NCBI RefSeq assembly: GCF_023634065.1
Contig: NZ_JALKCV010000003.1
Coordinates: 186,001 to 250,000 of the forward strand
Reading direction: 5' to 3'
DNA length: 64,000 nucleotides
Source of the DNA: Microbulbifer litoralis
GTDB lineage: Bacteria > Pseudomonadota > Gammaproteobacteria > Pseudomonadales > Cellvibrionaceae
Under the pieces are notes generated by a model. It worked only from the letters and a program-made list of their open reading frames with translations, searched no databases and was not told the origin of the DNA. Of this stretch, positions 17,709 to 26,812 are shown piece after piece. How positions within the stretch are numbered: position 1 is the stretch's first letter; each line of letters opens with the position of its first letter. The translations under genes and the position numbers were made by a program.

Positions 17709-19907
17709 TCAACCAGCCATTTTTGCGGCCCGCGCCGCGTGCAGTTTTTTATAACTCTCAATCAGGCGCAGATGCTTATCCAGCCCCTGCAACTGCATAT
17801 TGGTCGGTGTCAGGCCGTGGAAACGCACACTGCCATCCACTGAACCGACCACCGCCGCCACAGTCTCCTCGCCGAACATACGGCGGAAGTTGCCCAGGTA
17901 ATCGTCGAGCGCCAGCTCGTCATCCAGCCCCACTTCCAGCACCGCATTCACCGCCTGGTAAAAGAGCCCGCGCTCCACCGTGTTGTCGTTGAACTGCAGG
18001 AACATCTCCACCAGCTCCAGCGCCTCTTCGTGGCGCTGCAGCGCCAGGTAGATCAGCAGCTTCAGCTCCAGCACCGTCAACTGCCCCCAGACGGTGTTCT
18101 CGTCGAACTCGACCCCGATCAGCGTAATAATGGTCTCGTAGTTGTCGATCTGGCTCTCTTCCAGCCGCTCCACCAGATCCTCCAGCTGCCCGTCATTCAG
18201 CACGTGCAGGTTGAGGATATCCTCGCGGTAATCCAGCGCCTTGTTGGTGTTGTCCCAAACCAGGTCCTCCACCGGGTACACCTCGGAATATCCCGGCACC
18301 AGGATGCGGCAGGTGGGCGCGCCCAGATCCTCGTAGACGGCTACGTACACCTCCTTGCCCAGCGCCTCCAGAATTCCGAACAGCCGCCCGGCTTCGGTCT
18401 CGTTGCTGTCCGCGTGATCGCCGGAGAAATCCCACTCCACGAACTCGTAATCCGATCTGGCACTGAAAAAGCGCCAGGAAACCACGCCGGTGGAATCGAT
18501 AAAGTGCTCGACAAAATTGTTGGGCTCGGTCACCGCCTCACTGCTGAAGGTGGGCGGCGGCACATCGTTCAGGCCCTCGAAGCTGCGGCCCTGCATCAGC
18601 TCGGTCAGGCTGCGCTCCAGTGCCACATGGAAACTCGGGTGTGCGCCAAAAGAGGCAAAGACACCACCGGTACGCGGGTTCATCAGCGTCACGCACATGA
18701 CCGGGAAGCGCCCGCCCAGGGACGCATCCTTGACCAGGATCGGGAAGCCCTGCTTTTCCAGTGCCTCCACCGCCTCGACGATATCCGGGTACTGCGCCAG
18801 CACTTCCTGCGGCACATCCGGCAGCGCGATCTCCTGTTCGATAATCTTCTTTTTCACCGCCCGCTCGAAGATCTCCGACAGGCACTGCACCTCGGCCTCG
18901 GCCAGCGTATTGCCGGCGCTCATGCCGTTGCTCAGGAACAGGTTCTCGATCAGGTTCGACGGGAAGTACACGGTCTCGCCATCCGAGCGGCGCACAAACG
19001 GCAGCGAGCAGATACCGCGGTCGGCGCGGCCGGAGTTGGTGTCGACCAGGTTGGAAGCGCGCAACTCGCCGTCCGGATCATAGATGGCGCGGGTGTGGTC
19101 ATCCAGGATACCCGCCGGCAGCGCGTCGTCCGGGCCCGGCGCAAACCAGCACTCGTTCGGGTAGTGGACAAAGTCGCTGTTGGCGATCTCCTCGCCGAAG
19201 TACTGGTCGTTGTAGAAGAAGTTGCAGTTCAGCCGCTCCAGGAATTCCCCCAGCGCCGAACACAGCGCCGCCTCCTTGGTGGCGCCCTTGCCGTTGGTAA
19301 AGCACATGGGCGAGGCCGCATCGCGGATATGCAGCGACCACACATGGGGCACGATATTGCGCCAGGAGGCGATCTCGATCTTCATGCCGAGATCCGCCAG
19401 CAGGCCGGTCATATTGTGGATGGTCTGCTCCAGCGGCAGATCCTTGCCCTCGATAAAGGTGCGGTGCTCGCTGTCCGGCTCCACCATCAACAGCGCCTGG
19501 GCATCCTCCGCCAGGTTCTCCACCGTCTCGATCTGGAACTCGGGGCCCGTCTGCACCACCTTCTTGACCGTACAGCGATCGATGGAGCGCAGAATGCCCT
19601 GCCGGTCCTTCTCCGAGATCTCCTCCGGCAGCTCCACCTGGATCTTGAAGATCTGGTTGTAGCGGTTCTCCGGATCGACAATATTGTTCTGCGACAGGCG
19701 GATATTGTGGGTGGGAATATCGCGCGCCTTGCAGTAAACGCGAACAAAATAGGCCGCACACAGCGCCGACGACGCCAGGAAGTAATCGAACGGACTGGGC
19801 GCCGAACCGTCGCCCTTGTAGCGGATCGGCTGGTCGGTGATGACCGTGAAGTCATCGAACTTGGCTTCGAGGCGGAGGTTATCGAGGAAGTTGACGTTGA
19901 TTTCCAT
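17709..19907 (-). CDS. ycaO: OsmC domain / YcaO domain protein
   Basis: 732 residues: an N-terminal OsmC-like domain (about 1-140) fused to a YcaO ATP-dependent cyclodehydratase-type domain (about 160-560) and a C-terminal helical tail. YcaO motifs seen are ALGEFLERLNCNFFYNDQYF and AEVQCLSEIFERAVKKKIIE, which carry the acidic ATP/Mg ligands. E. coli YcaO (about 586 residues, no OsmC part) helps RimO methylthiolate ribosomal protein S12. The same role is likely but unproven here. No RiPP precursor, dehydrogenase or transporter is adjacent, which argues against a peptide-modification cluster. The gene stands alone and lies next to, but is separated from, the LysR gene. Confidence 0.9.
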   Translation of the reverse strand: MEINVNFLDNLRLEAKFDDFTVITDQPIRYKGDGSAPSPFDYFLASSALCAAYFVRVYCKARDIPTHNIRLSQNNIVDPENRYNQIFKIQVELPEEISEKDRQGILRSIDRCTVKKVVQTGPEFQIETVENLAEDAQALLMVEPDSEHRTFIEGKDLPLEQTIHNMTGLLADLGMKIEIASWRNIVPHVWSLHIRDAASPMCFTNGKGATKEAALCSALGEFLERLNCNFFYNDQYFGEEIANSDFVHYPNECWFAPGPDDALPAGILDDHTRAIYDPDGELRASNLVDTNSGRADRGICSLPFVRRSDGETVYFPSNLIENLFLSNGMSAGNTLAEAEVQCLSEIFERAVKKKIIEQEIALPDVPQEVLAQYPDIVEAVEALEKQGFPILVKDASLGGRFPVMCVTLMNPRTGGVFASFGAHPSFHVALERSLTELMQGRSFEGLNDVPPPTFSSEAVTEPNNFVEHFIDSTGVVSWRFFSARSDYEFVEWDFSGDHADSNETEAGRLFGILEALGKEVYVAVYEDLGAPTCRILVPGYSEVYPVEDLVWDNTNKALDYREDILNLHVLNDGQLEDLVERLEESQIDNYETIITLIGVEFDENTVWGQLTVLELKLLIYLALQRHEEALELVEMFLQFNDNTVERGLFYQAVNAVLEVGLDDELALDDYLGNFRRMFGEETVAAVVGSVDGSVRFHGLTPTNMQLQGLDKHLRLIESYKKLHAARAAKMAG

Positions 19908-20026
19908 GGAGGGCTTACCGGGATTGGAGGCTTTGGCGGGCCAGTTGGCCGAGGCGCGCCATTATCCAGAAATCGAGCCCTAAGGGTAGTTCGTCTCGGT
20001 TGTGTCCAGGCCCCACGCGCAGCTGT

Positions 20027-20896
20027 TCACAGCCACTTCCCCGCTTCTTCAATGACCGTTTCCACGCGCCTCGGTACCGGTTTCTTGTGTCGGCTGCAGC
20101 GGTACACCGTTTCCGTGACCGGTTTGGCCAGGCGGTGGACACTAATCCGCTTGGGCCTTGGAAAAGCTTCCACCGCATAGGCGGGCAATACAGTAAAGCC
20201 CAGCCCCCTGCTAACTGGCTCCAGGATCAGGCCGATCTGGTTGGAGAAACCCCGCGTTGTGAACATGCCGCTGTTCTCGAACTCCGAAAAATTCGCACCG
20301 AGCAGTAGCCCCGCATGGTGCGCACCATCGGGGTGATCGATAAAACCCAACTCGGTCAATCGCTGCCAATCGGGCTTGCGGATACTCGCAGGGGTAACCA
20401 GCAGCAGCGCCTCTTCCGCAACCGGCTGGCAAGCCACTTCTTCACGGGCGGAAGCCCGGGTCATAAATCCGATATCCGCCCGGTCATCGGCGATGGCACT
20501 CTCCACATCGGCGTTGGGCGCAAACCGGTAGTCGATCGCCAGCCCGGGATGCCGCTGCTGTAAAGCCAGCAGATGCGGATACAACCGGAGCCCCACACTT
20601 CCGGGCGACATTACGCGGACCAACCCCTCGTCGGCAGGGTCCTCTCCAAGGGCTTGTTCCAGGTTCTGCAGCGCAAAGAGGATCGCCCGCCCTTCCCGGT
20701 AGAGCCGCTCGCCCGCATCCGTGAGTGTGAATTGCTTGCCTTCCCGGAACAGCAGGGGCAGCCCCAGTTGGTCTTCCAGCTTGCGCACCTGCTGGCTCAC
20801 GCCTGACTGGGTCATATGCAGGCGCTCGGCGGTACGGGTGAAATGATCAACCTCGACCAGGGTGCAGAAGGTGCGTAGCCAGGTGGTATTAATCAT
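20027..20896 (-). CDS. LysR-type transcriptional regulator
   Basis: 289 residues. Winged-helix N-terminus: INTTWLRTFCTLVEVDHFTR, then TAERLHMTQSGVSQQVRKLE. The ATG at 20896 is chosen over the overlapping in-frame GTG at 20899 because it gives the family start MINTTWL, with GAGG just upstream. The C-terminal two-lobe effector domain is complete. It diverges from the VOC gene at 20991. The 94-bp spacer contains a perfect 14-base palindrome, so it probably controls that gene and itself. Confidence 0.93.
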   Translation of the reverse strand: MINTTWLRTFCTLVEVDHFTRTAERLHMTQSGVSQQVRKLEDQLGLPLLFREGKQFTLTDAGERLYREGRAILFALQNLEQALGEDPADEGLVRVMSPGSVGLRLYPHLLALQQRHPGLAIDYRFAPNADVESAIADDRADIGFMTRASAREEVACQPVAEEALLLVTPASIRKPDWQRLTELGFIDHPDGAHHAGLLLGANFSEFENSGMFTTRGFSNQIGLILEPVSRGLGFTVLPAYAVEAFPRPKRISVHRLAKPVTETVYRCSRHKKPVPRRVETVIEEAGKWL

Positions 20897-20933
20897 CACA
20901 CCTCGTACTCATTTACATTTCAAATAATCATTT

Positions 20934-20947
20934 TAGATGATCATCTA
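20934..20947. promoter_or_regulatory. Palindrome between LysR and VOC genes
   Basis: TAGATGATCATCTA is a perfect 14-base dyad in an AT-rich spacer 44 bp before the VOC start. Position and symmetry fit a LysR-type operator, although it does not contain a strict T-N11-A core. Confidence 0.55.
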
Positions 20948-20990
20948 GACTATGTAATCTGCGTCCAGTTTCACGCCAGGAGCAAAGCAA

Positions 20991-21491
20991 ATGAGCAACG
21001 TGTATCCGCGCACCTTTTCCCATATCGGCATTTCAGTCCCGGACCTGGAAAAGGCGGTCGAATTCTATTCCCAGGTCCTGGGTTGGTACGTGATCATGGA
21101 ACCAACCCGGATTGAGGAGGACAATAGCGCCATTGGCGAGATGTGCACCGATGTCTTCGGCTCAGGCTGGGGCAGCTTCCGCATTGCCCACCTGTCCACC
21201 GGCGACCGTATCGGTGTGGAGATTTTCCAGTTCAATAACCAGGAAAAGCCTGAAGACAATTTTGAATACTGGAAGACTGGCATTTTCCATTTCTGCGTAC
21301 AGGACCCGAACCTAGAGGCGCTGGCCGAGCGCATTGTTGCCGCCGGCGGCAGGAAGCGGATGGAAAAACCGCGCTACTACTATCCCGGAGAGAAACCCTA
21401 CCGGATGATGTATATGGAAGACCCCTTTGGCAATATCCTGGAGCTCTACAGCCACAGCTACGAGCTGATCTACAGTGCTGGTGCTTACTAA
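20991..21491 (+). CDS. VOC family protein (glyoxalase/dioxygenase fold)
   Basis: 166-residue single vicinal-oxygen-chelate protein. Beta-alpha modules are visible at FSHIGISVPDLEKAVEFYSQ (with the first metal-ligand His) and GIFHFCVQDPNLEALAER (second His in FHFCV), and the C-terminal MEDPFGNILELYSHSYE supplies the Glu. Reaction unknown; VOC enzymes include lyases, isomerases and ring-cleaving dioxygenases. AGGAGC precedes the ATG. Divergent from the LysR gene, which is its likely regulator. Confidence 0.88.
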   Translation: MSNVYPRTFSHIGISVPDLEKAVEFYSQVLGWYVIMEPTRIEEDNSAIGEMCTDVFGSGWGSFRIAHLSTGDRIGVEIFQFNNQEKPEDNFEYWKTGIFHFCVQDPNLEALAERIVAAGGRKRMEKPRYYYPGEKPYRMMYMEDPFGNILELYSHSYELIYSAGAY

Positions 21492-21597
21492 TTTTTAGTC
21501 GACAACGCACAGAAATCGACGGCGGGCCCGCGATCTTTCGATCCAGCGGGCCCACCGCAATCAAAAACCAGTGCTTATATTGCCCTCCAGGCAGCTG

Positions 21598-22179
21598 TTA
21601 CTGCCCACCCTGCCGCTGCTGTAGAGCTATCATTTCTTCAAATGGCTGCAACAGGCCCTGAAAGTTGTTCTCAGGCTCCAACTGCGCCATCGCCATCACG
21701 ATGCTCTCAAGGGTGGAGAGGCTGTTGACAATGGACGAGCGACGAATTTGGTAGTTGGACTGCAACGCCCCCTCAAAACTGACCCGCGGCAACTGCTGCA
21801 GCGCCGGATGCAGATGCAACATCTTTTTCGACTTGCGCCAACTGGCATCAATCACCACCAGCTGTTCCAGCAGGCCCGCGGCCAGCTGTCCGCCCGCCCC
21901 CACCTGCTCTACCGCGGGAAGCCAAACCAGGTTCGGGTATAGCAAAGCAGAACCGGGCCCCAGCAGGCGCGCCAACTCGGCATAGCCCAGAGCCTCGGCC
22001 ACCACCAACTCGCTGTTCGCCAGGCACAGATGCGCCATGCGCCCGGTATTGAAAGGATGCTTCACTTCCAGGGGGTGCTGTATGATCAGCACCTTGATCC
22101 GATTGGCGATATGAACCAGCGCGCTGCAGTAACAGACATTCAGCGGGCGCTGGCAGGTTAGGCAGATCTGGCGCGGCAT
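21598..22179 (-). CDS. DTW-domain protein, tRNA-uridine aminocarboxypropyltransferase-like
   Basis: 193 residues. Four N-terminal cysteines (C6, C9, C16, C18 in QICLTCQRPLNVCYC) form the probable zinc site. The family motif appears as VVIDASWRKSKKMLHLHP, where the eponymous D-T-W reads D-A-S-W. DTW enzymes (TapT in E. coli) transfer the aminocarboxypropyl group of SAM to a tRNA uridine (acp3U47). The start codon lies 2 bases from that of the divergent GNAT gene, so no free promoter space exists between them. No clear Shine-Dalgarno is seen. Confidence 0.85.
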   Translation of the reverse strand: MPRQICLTCQRPLNVCYCSALVHIANRIKVLIIQHPLEVKHPFNTGRMAHLCLANSELVVAEALGYAELARLLGPGSALLYPNLVWLPAVEQVGAGGQLAAGLLEQLVVIDASWRKSKKMLHLHPALQQLPRVSFEGALQSNYQIRRSSIVNSLSTLESIVMAMAQLEPENNFQGLLQPFEEMIALQQRQGGQ

Positions 22180-22181
22180 AG

Positions 22182-22637
22182 ATGAGTGAGAACCCCGAGT
22201 TTACGGCCCACTGGCTCTCCGATGCGGAAATACCACTGGCGAGTAAATTCTACCGTACCTACAAATTCCGCGGCAAAGCGCGGCGCCACGATCCCTGCAT
22301 GGTGATCCGGAACCGCCAGCAGCAGATCATCGCCTGCGGCTGCCTGCGCAAACTGACCGACAGCCAGCTGCTGACGGGCGTGACGGTAGTGCCGGAATAT
22401 CGAGGCCGGGGCGTCGCCCGTTTGCTGGTTGGCGATATGGCGAAAGCATTCGACCGGCATACCTTCACCTTCCCCTACCGGTACCTGGTTCCGTTTTATA
22501 CGGCATTGGGATTCGTGCAAGAGGAGGAAATGGGCCAGCCAAGCGCCATTGTCGATCGCCTGCTTACCTACCGGCGGCAGGGGCGGGATATTGTGTTGAT
22601 GCGTTATGCGGGCAATGGAAGTACCCGTTCCGCTTAG
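22182..22637 (+). CDS. GNAT family N-acetyltransferase
   Basis: 151 residues with the acetyl-CoA-binding segment TGVTVVPEYRGRGVARLLVG (Q/R-x-x-G-x-G/A). A C-terminal FYTALGFVQEEEMG strand-helix is typical of GNAT folds. Acceptor substrate unknown. It diverges from the DTW gene, with only AG between the two start codons, so its promoter must lie inside the DTW coding region. Confidence 0.85.
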   Translation: MSENPEFTAHWLSDAEIPLASKFYRTYKFRGKARRHDPCMVIRNRQQQIIACGCLRKLTDSQLLTGVTVVPEYRGRGVARLLVGDMAKAFDRHTFTFPYRYLVPFYTALGFVQEEEMGQPSAIVDRLLTYRRQGRDIVLMRYAGNGSTRSA

Positions 22638-22714
22638 TATTTACCCAGTACTATCTAGTTGTGTCATCGAAAGTAGTGATGAAGACCGAATCGCTGCACC
22701 GCCTTTGCCGCCTC

Positions 22715-23116
22715 TCAGCATTTCAGGTTAAATTCCGCGGCATTTTCGCCCTCAAAGATCGTAACAAGTGTGAGCTGGCACTCGCCCTTTGAGTGGGGAA
22801 TATTCACTTCATCCCCAATTCTGAGGTTGTGCCTGTCCCCAGCCACCTTAATACACACTACCGTTCGGTTGGCCCCACAGGGCGTGCCGACCATCGTCAG
22901 TATGGTTTCATCGGGCGTTACACTGGTACTCGTTCCCCCTTGCATGGTGAACTTTCCTGGCACCTGGGCAGGCTCGGTAGCCGCTTTGGGAGGATCTCCG
23001 TTGGCGATTATCGGCTTCTTGCCACCCCGCAGATAGTCGTAGGCCAGCATCGCAAGCAGCCCACCCGCGGCCGCAATAAAAACCCCAACGACGATATATT
23101 TTCTATCGATTTCCAT
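22715..23116 (-). CDS. Hypothetical membrane-anchored protein
   Basis: 133 residues, no family recognised. An N-terminal membrane segment (about residues 7-26, YIVVGVFIAAAGGLLAMLAY) is followed by a Lys/Pro-rich linker. A small periplasmic domain follows with four cysteines (CGANRTVVCIK, GECQLTLV, and a terminal KC) that could form two disulfides. The last residue is Cys. It stands at the edge of a gene-poor, lower-GC stretch. Confidence 0.65.
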   Translation of the reverse strand: MEIDRKYIVVGVFIAAAGGLLAMLAYDYLRGGKKPIIANGDPPKAATEPAQVPGKFTMQGGTSTSVTPDETILTMVGTPCGANRTVVCIKVAGDRHNLRIGDEVNIPHSKGECQLTLVTIFEGENAAEFNLKC

Positions 23117-23985
23117 CTTTAACCCATAGATACATGTGTCAGTGATTGCAGGGCTTCACGGAATCACCGAAATCCGTCATTGGTTATCTCCGCCAGGTAT
23201 GGCACTCAACGCACCCTGGCACGCCCTGCGTCATACTTCGTGAAGTACTCTCGATTGCTCAATCGAGAATAGCACTCCCGCCCACCCGCTAGTCCTGCGG
23301 GAATACACTGGCCTCTGCGCTCCGCCAAACCTTTCCATGCCTCAGGCAGGACACCCTACCCGATCAGGAGGATCCTACGCCAAGCGAGCCCGGTATCCTT
23401 TATCGTTCCTTTATCCGTTGTACGTAGTAAAAGCCTACTTATCGATCAAGTCCCAGTTGTCTGGTATCCACTGCCAATCGCTTCGGCTCGCTCTGTAAAC
23501 CACACAGGAGTACAAACTGAACGGCTCTTTGCTAAACGGCCTTCCGCCATGGTATGGCGAAGATCTCTGGTCTATGCCGCCTCTGCACTTTTTCTGAGAA
23601 GCTGGATAAAGGGCCGATTTAATCAATATGTAAGTGCCAACTGGTACCTAGGTTAACTTCTACTCCCTACAAACTTCTCACAGCGACCCTTCTGAGGCCT
23701 GTGTCACGTTATCCATTTCCCGGGGTGAATTATGCGCCATGCCCCGGCATGCAAAAGAACAATATGGCACCGAATGCGCATATAAAGGAACAGAAGTCTC
23801 AAATAAGAAGCTTTTGACAATCTGTGCACCTTGAGCACGACTAACTCAACGCGCCGGCCGTGCCACTGGAAGTGGAATGGACTGCGCCGTTGCCCTGTGC
23901 CAGCAGACCAAGGCTCCTTCGTGATGCTTCAAGATCGGTGAGTAATTTTAGGCTGTCTATACCATGACATAACTAAGGAGTAGGA
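23117..23985. other. Long gene-poor, lower-GC segment
   Basis: Almost 870 bases without a convincing gene. It holds a perfect 9-bp hairpin (TCTCGATTG/CAATCGAGA, 23249-23268) next to a small CTTCGTGAAG dyad. A 63-codon leftward frame at 23435-23626 (ending DWQWIPDNWDLIDK) has no strong RBS and no recognised family. Base composition is visibly more AT-rich from about 23600 on. It probably belongs to an acquired or eroded stretch together with the DUF3050 gene. Confidence 0.5.
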
Positions 23986-24807
23986 ATGGACAAGGTAATC
24001 AAGCAAGCTCAAGAGCTACTGATGGAACACCCGCTTTACAGAAACATCTCCAACATTGAAGAGTTGAGATTGTTTATGAGTCGGCATGTATTTGCGGTAT
24101 GGGACTTTATGAGCTTGTCGAAAAGACTGCAGCGTGAACTAACCTGTTTAAATTTACCCTGGACACCCCCGCAAAACCCGGTTGCATCCCAGCTAATTAA
24201 CGAAATTATCCTTTACGAGGAATCCGATACCGATATGCAGGGCAAGCCGTGCAGCCATCTGGAAATGTATCTGGCTGCGATGGGAGAGGTGTCGGCAGAT
24301 GACTCTCAATTCCTGGCATTTCTGGAAAGCCTGGAAAAGAGCGATGATATAGATCTGGCACTGCGTCAAGCGTCAGTTCCCGCATATATTTCCAAGTTTG
24401 TAAAAAATAACTTGCAGATTGCCATGCACGGCAAACTGGAAGAAGTGGCCAGTAACTTCCTCTATGGAAGGGAAGATGCGATCCCGGAGATGTTTACCCG
24501 GCTTCTGGGAGCCTGGGCAATCGACGACAAAAATGCACCAACCATGATTCATTATTTGAAACGCCATATTGAGCTTGATGGTGATGAGCATGGACCGGCT
24601 GCCCATGAGATTCTTAACGAACTACTGACGACGGAGGAAAAAACGGTACGAGCCAGAACCGCTGCGGCTGATGCCATATCAGCACGCATAGAACTCTGGG
24701 ATGGTATCTTGGAGGAAATTCAGGCTAAGCGAGAGCACAGCACCCATGTGAAATTGGCAGCTGGCGCCGGGACTAGCGTAGCCCGGGAAAGCCTGGACTA
24801 TGCTTGA
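23986..24807 (+). CDS. DUF3050 protein, heme-oxygenase-like helical fold
   Basis: 273 residues with a perfect AAGGAGT ribosome-binding site. The start HPLYRNISNIEELRLFMSRH and VFAVWDFMSLSKRLQREL match DUF3050 proteins. Candidate metal ligands follow in the order expected for heme-oxygenase-like diiron proteins: His in MSRHVF, Glu in INEIILYEES, His/Glu in CSHLEMYLAAMG, then HGKLEEV and the triplet HYLKRHIELDGDEHG. Function unknown; a diiron oxidase/oxygenase is an inference. Lower GC than its neighbours suggests acquisition. It is convergent with the truncated protease gene at 24822. Confidence 0.8.
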   Translation: MDKVIKQAQELLMEHPLYRNISNIEELRLFMSRHVFAVWDFMSLSKRLQRELTCLNLPWTPPQNPVASQLINEIILYEESDTDMQGKPCSHLEMYLAAMGEVSADDSQFLAFLESLEKSDDIDLALRQASVPAYISKFVKNNLQIAMHGKLEEVASNFLYGREDAIPEMFTRLLGAWAIDDKNAPTMIHYLKRHIELDGDEHGPAAHEILNELLTTEEKTVRARTAAADAISARIELWDGILEEIQAKREHSTHVKLAAGAGTSVARESLDYA

Positions 24808-24821
24808 TCGTGCGCGTCATG

Positions 24822-25657
24822 TTAGAGCGTACTCACCTTTGAGTGAATAATCACCGGTACTGCGGTTTTGCCTGAGTGTAATGCCGCAGTTTCCGTTCTT
24901 CCGGTGAAGGCAGGTAGCTTGCCTTTGGCGGGTTGTAGCGCTGCGTAGCAGTCTTGCGTACTTATATGGATTAGTTCAGACCTGATCTGGTGGGCAAAGC
25001 GCAGACCGACAAAGAAGCCGCCTCCGGTGTTGTCCCGTAGGTCCACCACCAGGTTACGGATGCGGTGCTTATCCAGGTACTCGCGGACATCCTCGGCAAA
25101 GGACTCCGTGCCGGAGAAGGACGGGTAGCGGGCAAAGTAGACGTAAGCCACGCGACGGTCCTCGTCGGCACTCAGCCACAGGTAGTCGGACTCGGTCACC
25201 CGCTTGTCCCGGAAGGGCACAATCTGCTCCGCGTAGCGGACGGTGACGCCCTCCCGGTAGTCCGGGCAGGAAATGGCTTCCAGCGTCACCGCTTCCCGCT
25301 GGCCGCGTTCGTCCTCCAGGGTGAAGGTGGCGGAGGCAGGATCATCCACGATACCCAGGCCGGCCAGTATGCCCGCGACATTCAGGTGGTACGGCAGGTG
25401 GCGAGGCAGGGAGTATTCGTTCTCCACAGTCAGTACCACGAGCTCCAGCCTTTCGACTACCTCTGCGTTGGACATCTCCCCCACCGTCACCAGCTTGCGT
25501 CCCAGAAAGCGACGATGCTCCGGCCCGGTTCGCAGCAGTCGCAGCTCGCCATCCATAAACTGGAACAACAATGGATAATGCTGGTGTTCCGCACCCCAGA
25601 ATGGCACGCGGGTATGCCCGTCTCCCACCAGCCGGCTGATGCGCATCAGCTCGATCA
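24822..25657 (-). pseudogene. Truncated S41-type (tail-specific-like) protease
   Basis: The reading frame resembles an S41 peptidase core: RISRLVGDGHTRVPFW near the N-terminal domain and NLVVDLRDNTGGGFFVGL, the conserved D-L-R-x-N-x-G-G motif. Similarity appears to continue upstream to about 25715, but no signal peptide or domain start exists before the LOG gene promoter. The C-terminus stops about 58 residues after the GGG motif, before the catalytic Ser-containing strand expected in active members. Both ends are therefore missing. The internal ATG at 25657 has GGAG very close (3 bases) and could still be translated. Confidence 0.65.
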
Positions 25658-25763
25658 TTACTCCATCGTCTGGCTCAAGGTGGTTTACCAGTTCCAGCCG
25701 GGGGCAAACCGATGATGATAGGGGCACAATAGGCGCAGTACCGGTTCCAGCAAAGAGGAAAGC

Positions 25764-26345
25764 ATGAAAAATATCTGCGTCTACTGCGGCTCCAGCCCCG
25801 GGCGCCGGCCCGAGTACCGCCAGGCGGCCGAGGCGCTGGCGGCGGAGCTGGTCTCTCGGGGTATCGGGTTGGTGTACGGCGGCGCCAGTATCGGTGTGAT
25901 GGGGGCGGTGGCCAATACGATGCTGGCCGGCGGCGGCCGCGTGACCGGGGTGATCCCGGAGGCGCTGGCGGTGCGCGAGGTACCGCACCCCAATTTGACG
26001 GAGATGCATGTGGTGGGCTCCATGCACGAGCGCAAGGCGATGATGGAGTCGCTCTCCGATGGCTTTATCGCGTTGCCCGGCGGGCTGGGAACACTGGAGG
26101 AGTTGTTCGAAATCCTCACCTGGGCGCAGCTGGGTTTTCACCGCAAGCCCTGTGGCCTGCTGGATGTGAGCGGTTACTTCCGGCATCTGGCCCGCTTCCT
26201 GGATCACTGCGTGGCGGAGCAACTGCTGCAACCGCAGTACCGGAACATGCTGCTGGAAGCCGATTGCCCGGCGAAGCTGCTGGCGCTGATGGATAAATAC
26301 CAGCCTCCGGCCGTGGACCAGCGGCTTTCGCGGGAGGATCTCTAG
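25764..26345 (+). CDS. LOG family (TIGR00730) nucleotide 5'-monophosphate phosphoribohydrolase
   Basis: 193 residues, Rossmann-like. It contains NICVYCGSSPGRRPEYRQAA, GLVYGGASIGVMGAVA and the catalytic/phosphate motif ALPGGLGTLEELFEILTWAQ (P-G-G-x-G-T-x-x-E). LOG proteins hydrolyse the N-glycosidic bond of (cytokinin) nucleoside 5'-monophosphates. In bacteria they are mostly annotated as PpnN/LOG-like nucleotide hydrolases. Cytosolic. AGAGGAAAGC precedes the ATG. It lies back-to-back with the decayed S41 gene. Confidence 0.92.
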   Translation: MKNICVYCGSSPGRRPEYRQAAEALAAELVSRGIGLVYGGASIGVMGAVANTMLAGGGRVTGVIPEALAVREVPHPNLTEMHVVGSMHERKAMMESLSDGFIALPGGLGTLEELFEILTWAQLGFHRKPCGLLDVSGYFRHLARFLDHCVAEQLLQPQYRNMLLEADCPAKLLALMDKYQPPAVDQRLSREDL

Positions 26346-26812
26346 CCTGTGTTTAACCTTCCCGGACAGTGGCGGCACAAAGATACGCCCGGGAAAACTC
26401 CAGCTTTTATTGAATCCCGCTTATTCACAGCTTTTTGCCGGGGAAATTTTTAAGCCGCCTGTTGTTTCTCACCCTGGAAGTTAGGCAGTACTTACTCCGG
26501 TTTCACAGTCCACCGCAGCGGTCCGGCAAAGATGAAGGTTCGGTTACTAACATATTCATTGGATAGATCTGTGAATAAGTTTTGAGTATCCCGCCCGAAC
26601 CCCATGATGGCAGGGCCTGGAAAAAACGTGTGAAAAAACAGCAATCGGTGGGGGATGGGCGGGCCAGGTGGCCCGCCCTTGCGTCACGGCAGTCATTCCG
26701 GCACGGAGTCTTGACTGGCCTTGATCCGGTACCGGAATCCAGGTGCCCCCGAACTGGATACCGGCTTCCGCCGGGATGACGAGTCAGGGAATGCCCGATC
26801 GACAGCTGGCTG
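26346..26812. other. Gene-free stretch with hairpins
   Basis: Contains a GC-rich hairpin GGGCGGGCCA/TGGCCCGCCC (26657-26678) followed by TTGCG, which could terminate the LOG transcript. An imperfect palindrome follows at about 26693-26781 (GTCATTCCGG ... CCGGGATGAC), related to the short repeats elsewhere in the window. No gene seen. Confidence 0.6.

Noticed and set aside
17709-19907. RiPP (azoline peptide) cluster because of YcaO
   Set aside because: No precursor peptide, dehydrogenase, E1-like or transporter gene adjacent; the OsmC-YcaO form is the housekeeping type.
18030-20180. 716-codon frame opposite the OsmC-YcaO gene
   Set aside because: Arises by codon bias only; the sense gene carries complete YcaO motifs.
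23435-23626. 63-codon frame in the gene-poor segment
   Set aside because: No RBS, no recognised domain, surrounded by non-coding sequence; kept only as a remark.
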